A stretch of 53,157 bases of DNA from Dehalococcoidia bacterium. Lineage in GTDB: Bacteria > Chloroflexota > Dehalococcoidia > JAUSIH01. Positions 1 to 7,440 of this stretch are shown piece by piece. The stretch's first letter is position 1. Every line of letters starts with the position of its first letter. The stretch covers positions 1 to 53,157 of the forward strand of contig JAUSIH010000109.1 of the NCBI GenBank assembly GCA_030648205.1, given 5' to 3'. The notes beneath the pieces were generated by a model. The model was given only the letters and a program-made list of their open reading frames with translations, did no database searches and had not been told where the DNA came from. The position numbers were made by a program, and so were the translations under genes.

Positions 1-1851
1 CCGGGCATTGACGACTGGCAGTTCGTCAATCGCGGCTCGTACATCGCGCCCGGCGGCCACTGCGCCGGCCAGGCTCTCACCGCCCTCTGGTACTACGTGA
101 ACAAGCCGGACGGCAAGGAAGTGAAACTGTATGACCGCTATGACAACAATCGTCTCTCCCCCGCTACGCCGGAGATATGGCAGGACGACAGCTACGGCTA
201 TCGTTTCGCCTCGGTCATTCAGAAGGACATTAATTGGGACAGCTTCGCGAACAAGCTCCAGGAAAACCTGGCTGGCGTGGATGACGAGTTGACCTTCAAG
301 GCGTTCGCCTACTCCATGCAGCTCACCGGCGAGCCGCAGGAGGTCGGCCTCTTTTCCAGCAAGGGCGGCGGGCACGACATGATTGGCTACCGTATCAAGG
401 ACAACCAGATATACATCGCCGACCCCAACTATCCGGGCAACAACGACCGGCGCATCGACTTTGTGAACGGCAAGTTCAAGCCGTACAACTCGGGGGCGAA
501 CAAAAAGGAGATCGACGCGGGCAATGGCACGGCCTATGAGACCATCCAGTACGCCGCCAAGACGTTCACCGTGGACTGGAGCCTCATCGCGCGCCGCTGG
601 GCTGAGGTCAAGAGCGGCGCCATCGGCAACGACCGCTTCCCGAAGTACACCCTGGGCTACGTTGACAAGGACGGCAAGGTGCAGCCTCTGAATGACGGTG
701 CTGTTATAAGCGTCAACCCAGTGAGAGTCGGCCCACGCGAAGGCGGTTTCGGGCAGGTCGTCTATCGCGATGGGCAAAAGCTCAATCCGGATGCCTCGTC
801 GCGGCTCACCCTCGTACCCGGCGAGAACAAACTGGGGTTTGCTATCTACGGCAAGGTCAACGAGAAGTGGGAATACGTGGACTTCCGGTACGTCACGGTC
901 CGTTATCAAACCGGAGACATCCAACCACCTATCGCTAGACTGCCCGGTAACATCTACCTGGGCGCCTATCCCTATCAAAAAGAGGCCGAGATGACACACG
1001 GGCTCTATCTAATCACCCCGAACGATGGGAAATCCCGGCAGATAAGCCCGCGGGCTATTCAAGGCGTGGCCATCTCCCCAGACGGCACCAAGCTGGCAGC
1101 AGGGATGCTGGCGGAGACCGGGCGAGGCCCAGGAGACCCGCAGCTTGCCATCTTCGACGCCAAGGACCCCGCCTACAAATCGCTGCGAAGCGTCTTCGAG
1201 GTGCGCCCCGGCAAAGGTCCAGAGCAACTGACCAACCCGACCTGGGCCAGGGACAGCCTCACCTTAGCGGTAAGCCGCACCACCGACTTGCACCTGTACC
1301 AGTATTCCCCGGACAAGTCTAAGGACAAGACTTCCTTCTGGGCCATTTGGGAGGGAAACTATCCGGCCTGGTCTCCCACCGACAACCGCCTGGTGATAGG
1401 GGGAATCTCCGGCAATGGCCTATATCTGGTGGACGACGTCATGAAGGGCGCCTACCAGTTTGACCCCAAGTACGAGATATGGAGTCAGCAGGCCGAACAA
1501 CAAGGGTTCAGGAGCCTGCGGCCGGGTGCCGTCACCAAGATCGCGGGCGCCCCAAACAACGCGCGCAAACCCAAATGGTCGCCCGACGGGAAGAACATCC
1601 TGTTCATATCCGAAGGAGCCTTATGGACGATACCGGCATCTGGCGGCGCGCCGGCGCGCGTCAGTCCGGAGGGCTGGAAGATCGGTGCGGCGACGTATTC
1701 GCCGGATGCCAACTACATCGCGGTCGTGCGGGCAGAGGCCCCTGCCAATGGCGGCGTGTGGGTGCTCAAGCCCAATGGCAGCGAGCCCAGGCAACTGGTC
1801 AAGGCAGATTTCTCTGTCTACGGTGGTGTCGATCTGGCCTGGGGGCCTTAG
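1..1851 (+). CDS. Peptidase-like domain plus TolB-type beta-propeller protein (5' partial)
   Basis: The reading frame is open to the left edge, so the start and any signal peptide are missing; 616 residues are visible. The first ~160 residues look like a papain/C39-type cysteine peptidase fold: a G-G-H-C-A-G-Q segment (candidate nucleophile Cys), then G-G-G-H-D-M-I-G-Y (candidate His) and a downstream D-P-N-Y. From about residue 330 there are at least five propeller blades of the PD40/TolB kind, each with a signature such as ISPDGTKLA, PAWSPTDNRLV, PKWSPDGKNILF or YSPDANYIAVV. An exported or surface enzyme whose propeller binds a ligand is plausible. The frame ends at TAG 1849-1851, but protein-like sequence continues in another frame, so this stop may not be the original end. 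The peptidase assignment is from motif appearance only. Confidence 0.6.
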   Translation, partial: PGIDDWQFVNRGSYIAPGGHCAGQALTALWYYVNKPDGKEVKLYDRYDNNRLSPATPEIWQDDSYGYRFASVIQKDINWDSFANKLQENLAGVDDELTFKAFAYSMQLTGEPQEVGLFSSKGGGHDMIGYRIKDNQIYIADPNYPGNNDRRIDFVNGKFKPYNSGANKKEIDAGNGTAYETIQYAAKTFTVDWSLIARRWAEVKSGAIGNDRFPKYTLGYVDKDGKVQPLNDGAVISVNPVRVGPREGGFGQVVYRDGQKLNPDASSRLTLVPGENKLGFAIYGKVNEKWEYVDFRYVTVRYQTGDIQPPIARLPGNIYLGAYPYQKEAEMTHGLYLITPNDGKSRQISPRAIQGVAISPDGTKLAAGMLAETGRGPGDPQLAIFDAKDPAYKSLRSVFEVRPGKGPEQLTNPTWARDSLTLAVSRTTDLHLYQYSPDKSKDKTSFWAIWEGNYPAWSPTDNRLVIGGISGNGLYLVDDVMKGAYQFDPKYEIWSQQAEQQGFRSLRPGAVTKIAGAPNNARKPKWSPDGKNILFISEGALWTIPASGGAPARVSPEGWKIGAATYSPDANYIAVVRAEAPANGGVWVLKPNGSEPRQLVKADFSVYGGVDLAWGP

Positions 1852-2250
1852 GGCGCTTCACCTGGACGGAGCCGCCCACCAGCCTGCCCGTGGGCCAGAC
1901 GTTCAAGGGGACGCTTTCGACTCAGGACGCGGGGTCCGTGTACAACCAAAAGACCTGGGTGGAGTTTCCGAGCGGGAGCGTGAGTATCCAGATGATGTTC
2001 GGGACGGAACCCGTGAGAGGTGCTTTCGCGTCTGCGGGCGCGGGCCGCAGGGGGAGTGTGACCGGCGATCCAGCGTTCACGCCCACGGCACCCATGTCGT
2101 ACGAGTTCCCCGTTCCGGGAGGGCGGGTGGACGGCCCGCCGCTCAGTATTCGGGTCGCAGGCGAGCGGGCTGCCGACCCCCGGCGGTACCTTTAACGAGA
2201 CGCGCATGCAAGGCAATTTGGTCTACACGTACGAGCTGCGGGTGCAATAG
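1851..2250 (+). pseudogene. Frameshifted C-terminal domain of the preceding gene
   Basis: Directly after TAG 1849-1851, the -1 frame (codons from 1851) reads as ordinary protein: GRFTWTEPPTSLPVGQTF and onward to about 2120. The original frame then becomes protein-like again (TPGGTFNETRMQGNLVYTY) and stops at TAG 2248-2250, just before a strong terminator at 2267. Two compensating frameshifts would fuse about 130 extra residues, probably a beta-sandwich domain, to the propeller protein. The cause may be real decay or two sequencing/assembly indels; one lies at a GGGGG run (1841-1845). I recognise no family for this domain. Confidence 0.5.
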
Positions 2251-2266
2251 ACGGTACCGCGGGAAC

Positions 2267-2300
2267 AAAAGAGGCGGGGCCGCCGCGCCCCGCCTCTTTT
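2267..2300 (+). terminator. Rho-independent terminator
   Basis: A perfect 14-bp inverted repeat (AAAAGAGGCGGGGC at 2267-2280 and its complement at 2287-2300, ending in TTTT) encloses a 6-nt loop. It lies 16 nt after TAG 2248-2250, which supports that stop as the true end of the frameshifted gene. The A run on the 5' side means it could also act on the opposite strand. Confidence 0.85.
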
Positions 2301-2403
2301 GCGTCTGTGGGTGAGCCGGCGGTGCGCTCACCGGCAAGCTGAGACATCACCTGCTTGGCACATCGTCGCGCCCCGATCCATCGGGGGCGTGTAGCAAGGA
2401 CAC

Positions 2404-2432
2404 TTGACACCGCGTGAACGGGCGGACATAAT
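2404..2432 (+). promoter_or_regulatory. Sigma-70-type promoter for the first UGSC operon
   Basis: TTGACA at 2404-2409 and CATAAT at 2427-2432 are separated by 17 bp. Transcription would begin near 2440, about 57 nt before the ATG at 2497. Because the -35 box lies inside the longest possible upstream extension of the reading frame, starts before 2497 are unlikely. Confidence 0.6.
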
Positions 2433-2496
2433 GCCGTCCGTTGGGACTGCGCTCGATCGCATGTGGCAACCGCGAGCACTCGGCGAAGGAGGAAGC

Positions 2497-3072
2497 ATGA
2501 CCCCTGAGACAGTCGTTCCGCGCACCATCTACTGCTTGAATCCCACGGGCGTGGTCAAGAAGACAGCACGGCCTGTATCCGCCCGCCCGGCCGACCTCAG
2601 GGGAAAGGCCATTGGCGTCCTGTGGAACACAAAGCCCAATGCCGATGTCCTGATGACGGAGATGGCGAGCCTCGTCGCCGCGCGCTACCCCGGAGCGCGG
2701 GTCATGATGCGCAAGAAGGCGTACGTGAGCCAGTCGGCGGGCAAGGCGCTGTTCGACGAGCTGGCCCGCGAGTGCGACGTGGTCATCACCGGCTCCGGCG
2801 ACTGAGGCTCCTGCACCACGTGGAGTCTCCACGACGCGATTGAGTTGGAGAAGCGTGGGGTTCCTACCGCCCTGGTGGCGTCCACCCCCTTCGTGGACCT
2901 GGCGCGACGCAACGCAGGGTACCAGGGAATCCCTGACCTGGCGGTCGTCGAGGCGCCGCACCCCATCGGCGGCGTTGACCCGAAGGTGATCCGCCAGCGG
3001 GCGGCGGCCATGGTGGACAAAGCGCTCAGCGCCCTGGTGGCGCAGGAGCAGGCGCCCAAGTCCAGGGCGTAG
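2497..3072 (+). CDS. UGSC-motif selenoprotein (in-frame UGA at 2803-2805 read as Sec)
   Basis: Read through the UGA, this is a 191-residue protein with selenocysteine at residue 103 in the motif D-U-G-S-C-T-T-W. The start ATG has a strong Shine-Dalgarno AAGGAGGA five bases upstream. The N-terminal half has a Rossmann-like beginning (LRGKAIGVLWNTKPNADVLM); after the motif it runs on as WSLHDAIELEKRGVPTALV to TAG 3070-3072. UGSC-motif proteins are a known bacterial selenoprotein family first noticed in marine metagenome surveys; the biochemical function is, to my knowledge, unestablished. A hairpin suited to a SECIS follows the UGA, and a second copy on the minus strand (35309-35878) has the same motif and length, so a chance nonsense mutation is unlikely. 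The next gene (3139-4185) is probably co-transcribed and also has a paralogue beside the second UGSC gene. A Sec-Gly-Ser-Cys redox centre is inferred. Confidence 0.88.
2806..2833 (+). promoter_or_regulatory. Candidate bacterial SECIS element
   Basis: Immediately 3' of UGA 2803-2805, CGTGGA (2819-2824) pairs perfectly with TCCACG (2828-2833) around a GTC loop. The first loop base is a G, 20 nt after the UGA, within the spacing and loop rules reported for bacterial SECIS hairpins (a G among the first loop bases, roughly 16-37 nt from the UGA). It lies within the coding sequence, as bacterial SECIS elements must. Function is inferred from position and fold only. Confidence 0.65.
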
Positions 3073-3138
3073 CGCCGACGTTATACGACAGGGACTTCGC
3101 CGCCTGTCGCCTCGCGATTCTTGCCTGCGGAGGGCTTC

Positions 3139-4185
3139 ATGACGGAGACAATTGCATCCGAGCGCATTCCCCTTCCCGACGATGCGTCGGCTATCTTCGA
3201 CTACTACGAGGAGCGCGGCTGGACTGACGGCCTGCCCATCATCCCGCCCACGGAGGAGCGCGTCCGGCAGATGCTGGGAGGGACCCGGCTTGCGCCGGAC
3301 AAGTCGCTAGGCCAGATACCGCCCTCCAACAGCGATGTCCTGGTGGAGAAAGTAGCGGCCAACGCCGTCATGGCGGGCTGTCGCCCTGAGTACATGCCTG
3401 TGGTCCTGTCCGCCCTGGAGGCCCTTCTACATGAGCGCTGCAATCTGTACGGCTATCAGGCCACCACCTACCCGAAGGCGCCGCTGATCATCGTGAACGG
3501 GCCTGTCCGCCAGCGCATCAAGCTCAACTCCGGCTATGGGGTGTTTGGCCCCGGCTGGCGCGCCAACGCCACAATCGGCAGGGCCGTTCGCCTGTGCATG
3601 CTGAACATCGGCGGCGGCACGCCGGGGGTGATGGACAAGGACACGCACGCCCACCCGGGCAAGTACACGATGTGCATCGGTGAGAACGAGGAGAACAGCC
3701 CCTGGGAGCCGCTGCACGTGGAGCATGGGTTCAAGAAAGAGGATAGCTGCGTCACCGTCCTGCTGACGGAAGGCCCGCACAACATCAACGACCACGACAA
3801 CACGACCGGCAAGGGAGTCCTGGGCGTCTGCGCCGACACCATGTGCACCCTGGGCATGAATATTATCTTCCGGCACAACTCCGACCCCGTCCTCATGCTG
3901 GGCCCGGAGCACGCCGCCAACTGCGCCCAGGACGGCTTCAGCAAACAGGACGTGAAGAAGTTCATCTGGAACAAGGCGCGCCTGCCGCACTACAAGCTGA
4001 AGACCGGTGGCATGTACTCCTTCCGTACGTGGCCCGCCTGGTACGAGAGCCTGGACGACCACGACATGATACCGCTGTGCCCGGATGAGAACCAGATCAT
4101 CGTGATCGTGGCGGGCGGCCCCGGCAAGCAGAGCGCCTGCATTCCCCCGTTGACACGCAGCGTCACCAAGCGCATCGAGGAGTAG
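3139..4185 (+). CDS. UGSC-associated ~350-aa protein, copy 1
   Basis: A 348-residue soluble protein; the ATG at 3139 has GGAGG a few bases upstream (an upstream TTG at 3121 lacks this). It is 66 nt behind the UGSC selenoprotein and probably co-transcribed. It is clearly homologous to the minus-strand protein at 35921-36979, which also neighbours a UGSC gene. Blocks shared by both: GW-T/S-DGLP-I/V-IPPT near residue 30, VMAGC-R/K-PEY, RAN-A/G-TIGRAV, an HPG, a Cys in MCIGE/YCIAE, PWEPLHVE-R/H-GF, SCVTV, and a C-terminal VAGG-x-GK region with more Cys. There is no signal peptide, no membrane segment and no familiar cofactor motif. The conserved cysteines make it a candidate redox or thiol partner of the Sec protein. 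I cannot name the enzyme activity. Confidence 0.8.
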   Translation: MTETIASERIPLPDDASAIFDYYEERGWTDGLPIIPPTEERVRQMLGGTRLAPDKSLGQIPPSNSDVLVEKVAANAVMAGCRPEYMPVVLSALEALLHERCNLYGYQATTYPKAPLIIVNGPVRQRIKLNSGYGVFGPGWRANATIGRAVRLCMLNIGGGTPGVMDKDTHAHPGKYTMCIGENEENSPWEPLHVEHGFKKEDSCVTVLLTEGPHNINDHDNTTGKGVLGVCADTMCTLGMNIIFRHNSDPVLMLGPEHAANCAQDGFSKQDVKKFIWNKARLPHYKLKTGGMYSFRTWPAWYESLDDHDMIPLCPDENQIIVIVAGGPGKQSACIPPLTRSVTKRIEE

Positions 4186-4291
4186 ACGCGGGCCAAGGCG
4201 CCGCGCGATGAGCGCCGGTCAAGGTCGGCTCCACTGGCCCGCACACCGCCGGCGGCCGGACCCCGCCATGCGGGGCGGGGGAGGGCGCGCA

Positions 4292-4320
4292 TTGACGAGC
4301 GTGGTAAGCGCCGCTATGAT
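4292..4320 (+). promoter_or_regulatory. Sigma-70-type promoter before the thiolase-like operon
   Basis: TTGACG (4292-4297), a 17-bp spacer and TATGAT (4315-4320) lie about 70 nt before the ATG at 4389. A small CCCCGC/GCGGGG hairpin at 4261-4275, just upstream, could end transcription from the UGSC operon, though it lacks a T run. The remainder of 4186-4388 holds nothing else I recognise. Confidence 0.5.
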
Positions 4321-4388
4321 GAGGCTTCATTTCAGGTTGCCCGTGTTTCTCGCTCCCCATCCCACGCGCTTTGTGAAAGGTTGGCCAG

Positions 4389-5549
4389 ATGGTTGAGTTC
4401 ATGCGGGACAAGGCCTGCATCGTGGGCATTGGCGAGACCGCGTACTCCCGCGATTCAGGCCGCTCGGAGCTGTCACTCGCCGGGGAGGCGGTGCGCAACG
4501 CCGTGTCGGACGCGGGCCTCGCGCTGAACGACATAGACGGGATGCTCCGCTTTGAGGTGGACCGGGTGACCGAGGCGGAGCTTGCCGCGTCGCTGGGCCT
4601 GACGGGCCTCCGCTTCTTCGGTATGGCGGGGCCGCTGGGCTCCGCCGCCTGTGGTCTGGTAGCGCACGCGGCCATGGCCGTGGCCTGCGGGATGGCTGAC
4701 AACGTGGTGGTGTACCGCTCGCTCAACGGTCGCTCGGCGCAGCGCTACGGCGGCGGCGCCACAACACGCGGCGGCGGAGGAAACGCCGCCTTCTGGGAGC
4801 CGTACGGAATGCTCGTGCCCGGCCAGTGGGCGGCCCTGTCGGCCCGGCGGCACATGCAGCAGTACGGCACGACGAGCCGCCAGTTCGGCGCGGTGGCGGT
4901 GGCCCTGCGCAAGCACGCCTGCATGAACCCCCGCGCGGTCATGTACGGCAAGCCCATCACCATCGAGGACCATCAGGCGTCGCGCATCGTGCACGACCCC
5001 CTCCATTTGCTGGACTGCTGCCTGGAGACGGATGCCGCGTGCGCCGTGGTCGTGACCTCAGCCGAGCGGTCGCGCGACCGAAAGCAGCGGCCCGTGTACA
5101 TCAGGGCCGCCACGCAGCACCTGGTGAGCGGCGGCAGGCCCCGCCACACGTACAGCGATACGTCCGCCTACGAGCTGGCCGAAACGCCATCCCGCTACAT
5201 GGCGCCGCGCCTCTTTCGCATGGCCGACGTGACACCCGCGGATATTGACTGCGTCCAGTTGTACGACCCCTTCACCCCCAACGTCATCTTCGGAATGGAG
5301 GCCTACGGCTTCTGCAAGCCGGGGGAGGGTGGTCCGTTCGTCGAGGCGGGCAACATCGAAGGGCCGCGGAGCAAGGTGCCGGTGAACACGGCGGGCGGCA
5401 ACATGTCCGAGGTGTACCTGCAGGGGGTGAACCACATCATCGAGGCTGTGCGCCAGCTTCGGGGAGTCTCCACCTGCCAGGTGCCGGACTGCGAACTGGT
5501 GTTGTGTGAGAGCGGGGGCGGCCTGGGCGGCCTTATCTTGCGCCGATAG
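4389..5549 (+). CDS. Thiolase-like lipid-transfer protein (SCP2-thiolase superfamily)
   Basis: 386 residues, the usual length for the non-condensing thiolase/lipid-transfer group. It opens with CIVGIGETAYSRDSG and has the superfamily's C-terminal NTAGGNMSE and LCESGGGLGG segments. The region where true thiolases carry the acyl-accepting cysteine reads GMAGPLGSAACGLVAHAA and does not follow the ACASG pattern seen in the second copy at 16552-17703, so normal thiolysis is doubtful. It is followed 16 nt later by a DUF35 protein. Such thiolase-like/DUF35 pairs (for example Ltp2 with its DUF35 partner in steroid degradation) form complexes acting on acyl-CoA aldols. A role in acyl-CoA side-chain cleavage is inferred; the substrate is unknown. 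A second in-frame ATG at 4401 is an alternative start. Confidence 0.75.
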   Translation: MVEFMRDKACIVGIGETAYSRDSGRSELSLAGEAVRNAVSDAGLALNDIDGMLRFEVDRVTEAELAASLGLTGLRFFGMAGPLGSAACGLVAHAAMAVACGMADNVVVYRSLNGRSAQRYGGGATTRGGGGNAAFWEPYGMLVPGQWAALSARRHMQQYGTTSRQFGAVAVALRKHACMNPRAVMYGKPITIEDHQASRIVHDPLHLLDCCLETDAACAVVVTSAERSRDRKQRPVYIRAATQHLVSGGRPRHTYSDTSAYELAETPSRYMAPRLFRMADVTPADIDCVQLYDPFTPNVIFGMEAYGFCKPGEGGPFVEAGNIEGPRSKVPVNTAGGNMSEVYLQGVNHIIEAVRQLRGVSTCQVPDCELVLCESGGGLGGLILRR

Positions 5550-5565
5550 CACAGGGAGAGATGTG

Positions 5566-5976
5566 ATGCCTGACCCTCAGTTGCCCCTGCCGACGCCGAC
5601 CCTGGACAATCTGGAGTTCTGGCAGGGGGTTAAGCGTCAAGAGCTTTTGCTTCAGCGCTGCCAGGACTGCGGCAACTACACCTTTCCGCCCCGGCCGGGG
5701 TGCGTCGTGTGCGGCTCAACGCGTCGGGAGTGGGTCAGGTCCAGTGGCCGCGGGAAGGTCCATAGCTTCGTGGTGACGCATCAGGCGGTGCATCCCGCGC
5801 TACGCGGGAAGACGCCGTGGGGGATTGTTGACGTGGAGTTGGAGGAGGGCGTGCACATGATCAGCAACGTCGTCGGGTGCGCTCCCCACGATCTCCGCAT
5901 AGGGCTGCCCGTCGAGGTTGTCTTCGAGGATGTGAGCGCGGAGGTCGCCCTGCCCAAGTTCCGGGTGGTGGCGTAA
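5566..5976 (+). CDS. DUF35 OB-fold protein with zinc ribbon (partner of the thiolase-like protein)
   Basis: 136 residues. A rubredoxin-like zinc ribbon (C-Q-D-C ... C-V-V-C, residues ~35-55) is followed by an OB-fold ending in a short beta strand, the standard DUF35 layout. The ATG at 5566 follows GGGAGAG; earlier in-frame starts would lie inside the thiolase-like gene. These proteins bind acyl-CoA and pair with thiolase superfamily members, which matches the gene immediately upstream. A second DUF35/thiolase pair lies on the minus strand at 16552-18166. Confidence 0.85.
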   Translation: MPDPQLPLPTPTLDNLEFWQGVKRQELLLQRCQDCGNYTFPPRPGCVVCGSTRREWVRSSGRGKVHSFVVTHQAVHPALRGKTPWGIVDVELEEGVHMISNVVGCAPHDLRIGLPVEVVFEDVSAEVALPKFRVVA

Positions 5977-6084
5977 GGAGCCGCCCTGGCGGAAGGGGCT
6001 TCCCTATGTCCGGCTTCTCGAAGGGTGTATTCACGTAAGGCGCTGCACTGTCGGTGCGATATATCTAGCCAGGGGGTGGGGGCT

Positions 6085-7257
6085 ATGCTGAAGACATGCC
6101 TGGAAGGCGTCCGCATCGTCGAGCTGGCGCGGTATCAGGCGCTGCCGCGGGGCGGGCTGCTGCTACTTGACCTGGGCGCGGAGGTCATCAAGGTCGAGCC
6201 GCTGGAGGGGGAAGACCTGCGCCATACAGGGCCATTCGTCCATGGTGAGAGCATCCAGTTCGCCGCTTACAACCGGGGCAAGAAAAGCATCACGGTGGAC
6301 CTGCGCGCAAAGGAAGGCAAGGCGCTCCTTGCCGACCTGCTGCGCTGCTCCGACGTTCTGCTGGAGAACTTCAAGCCCGGCACGCTGGACATCATGGGGT
6401 TTCCCCAGGACGTTTTGCGGCGGCTGAACCCCACCCTTATCGTCTGCTCCGTCTCCGGGTTCGGCCAGTACGGGCCCTACAGGGAATGGCGCTCTTACGA
6501 CCCCATCATTCAGGCGATGTCGGGCATCGCGCACCAGACAGGGCGGCCATTTGACCAGCCCATCCTTGCGGAGGGGCCTATCATGGACCGGCTCACCGCC
6601 ATGCATGGCGCGGTAGGCGTACTGGCCGCGCTGCGCTGGCGGGACAGGACGGGCATGGGCCAGTTCATTGACGTCGCCATGCTGGACGCGGGCATCAGCT
6701 ACGAAGAGGTCGCGCTGGCGATGGCCCATTCAACCGGCACGGACGAATTCCTGCGCGGGGGCACTTTCATCAAGTGCGTGGACGGCTGGATCATCACCGG
6801 CTCCGCCCGCGGCGTCATGTGGAAGAAGCTGCTCGAGCTGATGGGCTTTCACGACCTGGCCCGCGACGCCGACTTCACGGCGCCCATGTGGACCAGTCCC
6901 AAGTCGGAAGAGCGCATCGAGCTGTTCCGCCTCTGGGCGGAAGACAAGCAAGTCAACGTGGTCGTGGAAACCCTCCAGGCCAACGCCGTCCCTTGCGCTC
7001 CGGTGCGGAGCATCATGGATGTGCTCCACGACCCGCACCTTAAGGCGCGGGGCGCCATGGTGGAGATGCCCGTGGGTGGAGAGGGCAAGACCATGCTGAT
7101 GCCCGGCATGATCATCAAGATGTCCGAAACGCCCACCGAGATCCGGGGCATCCCGCGTCTGGGCGAGCACAACGCCGAGATACTGGGCGGCGTCCTGGGC
7201 CTCAGCGACGCCGCTATGGCGCGGCTCCGGGAGCGGAAGGTCATCATCGGGGCATAG
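6085..7257 (+). CDS. CaiB/BaiF family CoA transferase
   Basis: A family III CoA transferase of 390 residues, full length. It starts with LEGVRIVELARYQALPRGGLLLLDLG (given here in part), then VIKVEPLEGEDLR, NRGKKSITVDLR and the region with the probable catalytic Asp in GPIMDRLTA. These enzymes move CoA between carboxylates by a ping-pong mechanism with an Asp-anhydride intermediate. It is probably the last gene of the unit with the thiolase-like and DUF35 genes, about 108 nt downstream of the latter. The substrate cannot be read from sequence. Two further family members are at 32739-35185. The ATG at 6085 is preceded by a G-rich stretch (AGGGGGTGGGGG) that may serve as the ribosome site. Confidence 0.88.
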   Translation: MLKTCLEGVRIVELARYQALPRGGLLLLDLGAEVIKVEPLEGEDLRHTGPFVHGESIQFAAYNRGKKSITVDLRAKEGKALLADLLRCSDVLLENFKPGTLDIMGFPQDVLRRLNPTLIVCSVSGFGQYGPYREWRSYDPIIQAMSGIAHQTGRPFDQPILAEGPIMDRLTAMHGAVGVLAALRWRDRTGMGQFIDVAMLDAGISYEEVALAMAHSTGTDEFLRGGTFIKCVDGWIITGSARGVMWKKLLELMGFHDLARDADFTAPMWTSPKSEERIELFRLWAEDKQVNVVVETLQANAVPCAPVRSIMDVLHDPHLKARGAMVEMPVGGEGKTMLMPGMIIKMSETPTEIRGIPRLGEHNAEILGGVLGLSDAAMARLRERKVIIGA

Positions 7258-7304
7258 CGGCAACCTCCGCGCCTGCTCCCTTCCACGGTTTCCTGCTGGT
7301 TACC

Positions 7305-7440
7305 CGTCTGTGGCCTGGCGACGCACGCGGTCATGGCCTTGCGCGCAGGCTGGCTGACAACGTGAGTAAGAGCCGTCCCCTCAACGGTCGTTCAGCCCTG
7401 CGTTGTGACGGAGACGCTCTATTGCGGCGGCGCGGGAAAC
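7305..7440 (+). pseudogene. Decayed fragment of a thiolase-like gene
   Basis: This otherwise empty stretch lines up with 4655-4790 inside the thiolase-like gene. Shared blocks in the same order include CGCACGCGG, CATGGCC, GGCTGACAACGTG, CTCAACGGTCG and GGAAACGC. The reading frame is broken by indels and a TGA within the aligned part. It looks like a remnant of a second thiolase-like copy lost by deletion, sitting between the CoA transferase and the minus-strand lipoprotein gene, whose last codons overlap it. The similarity was found by eye; a pairwise alignment would give its true limits. Confidence 0.55.

Noticed and set aside
2497-2805. Reading UGA 2803 as a normal stop, giving a short protein and a separate small gene at 2845-3072
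   Set aside because: The downstream piece has no ribosome site, continues the same frame at once, and the junction forms the UGSC motif also found at the second locus.
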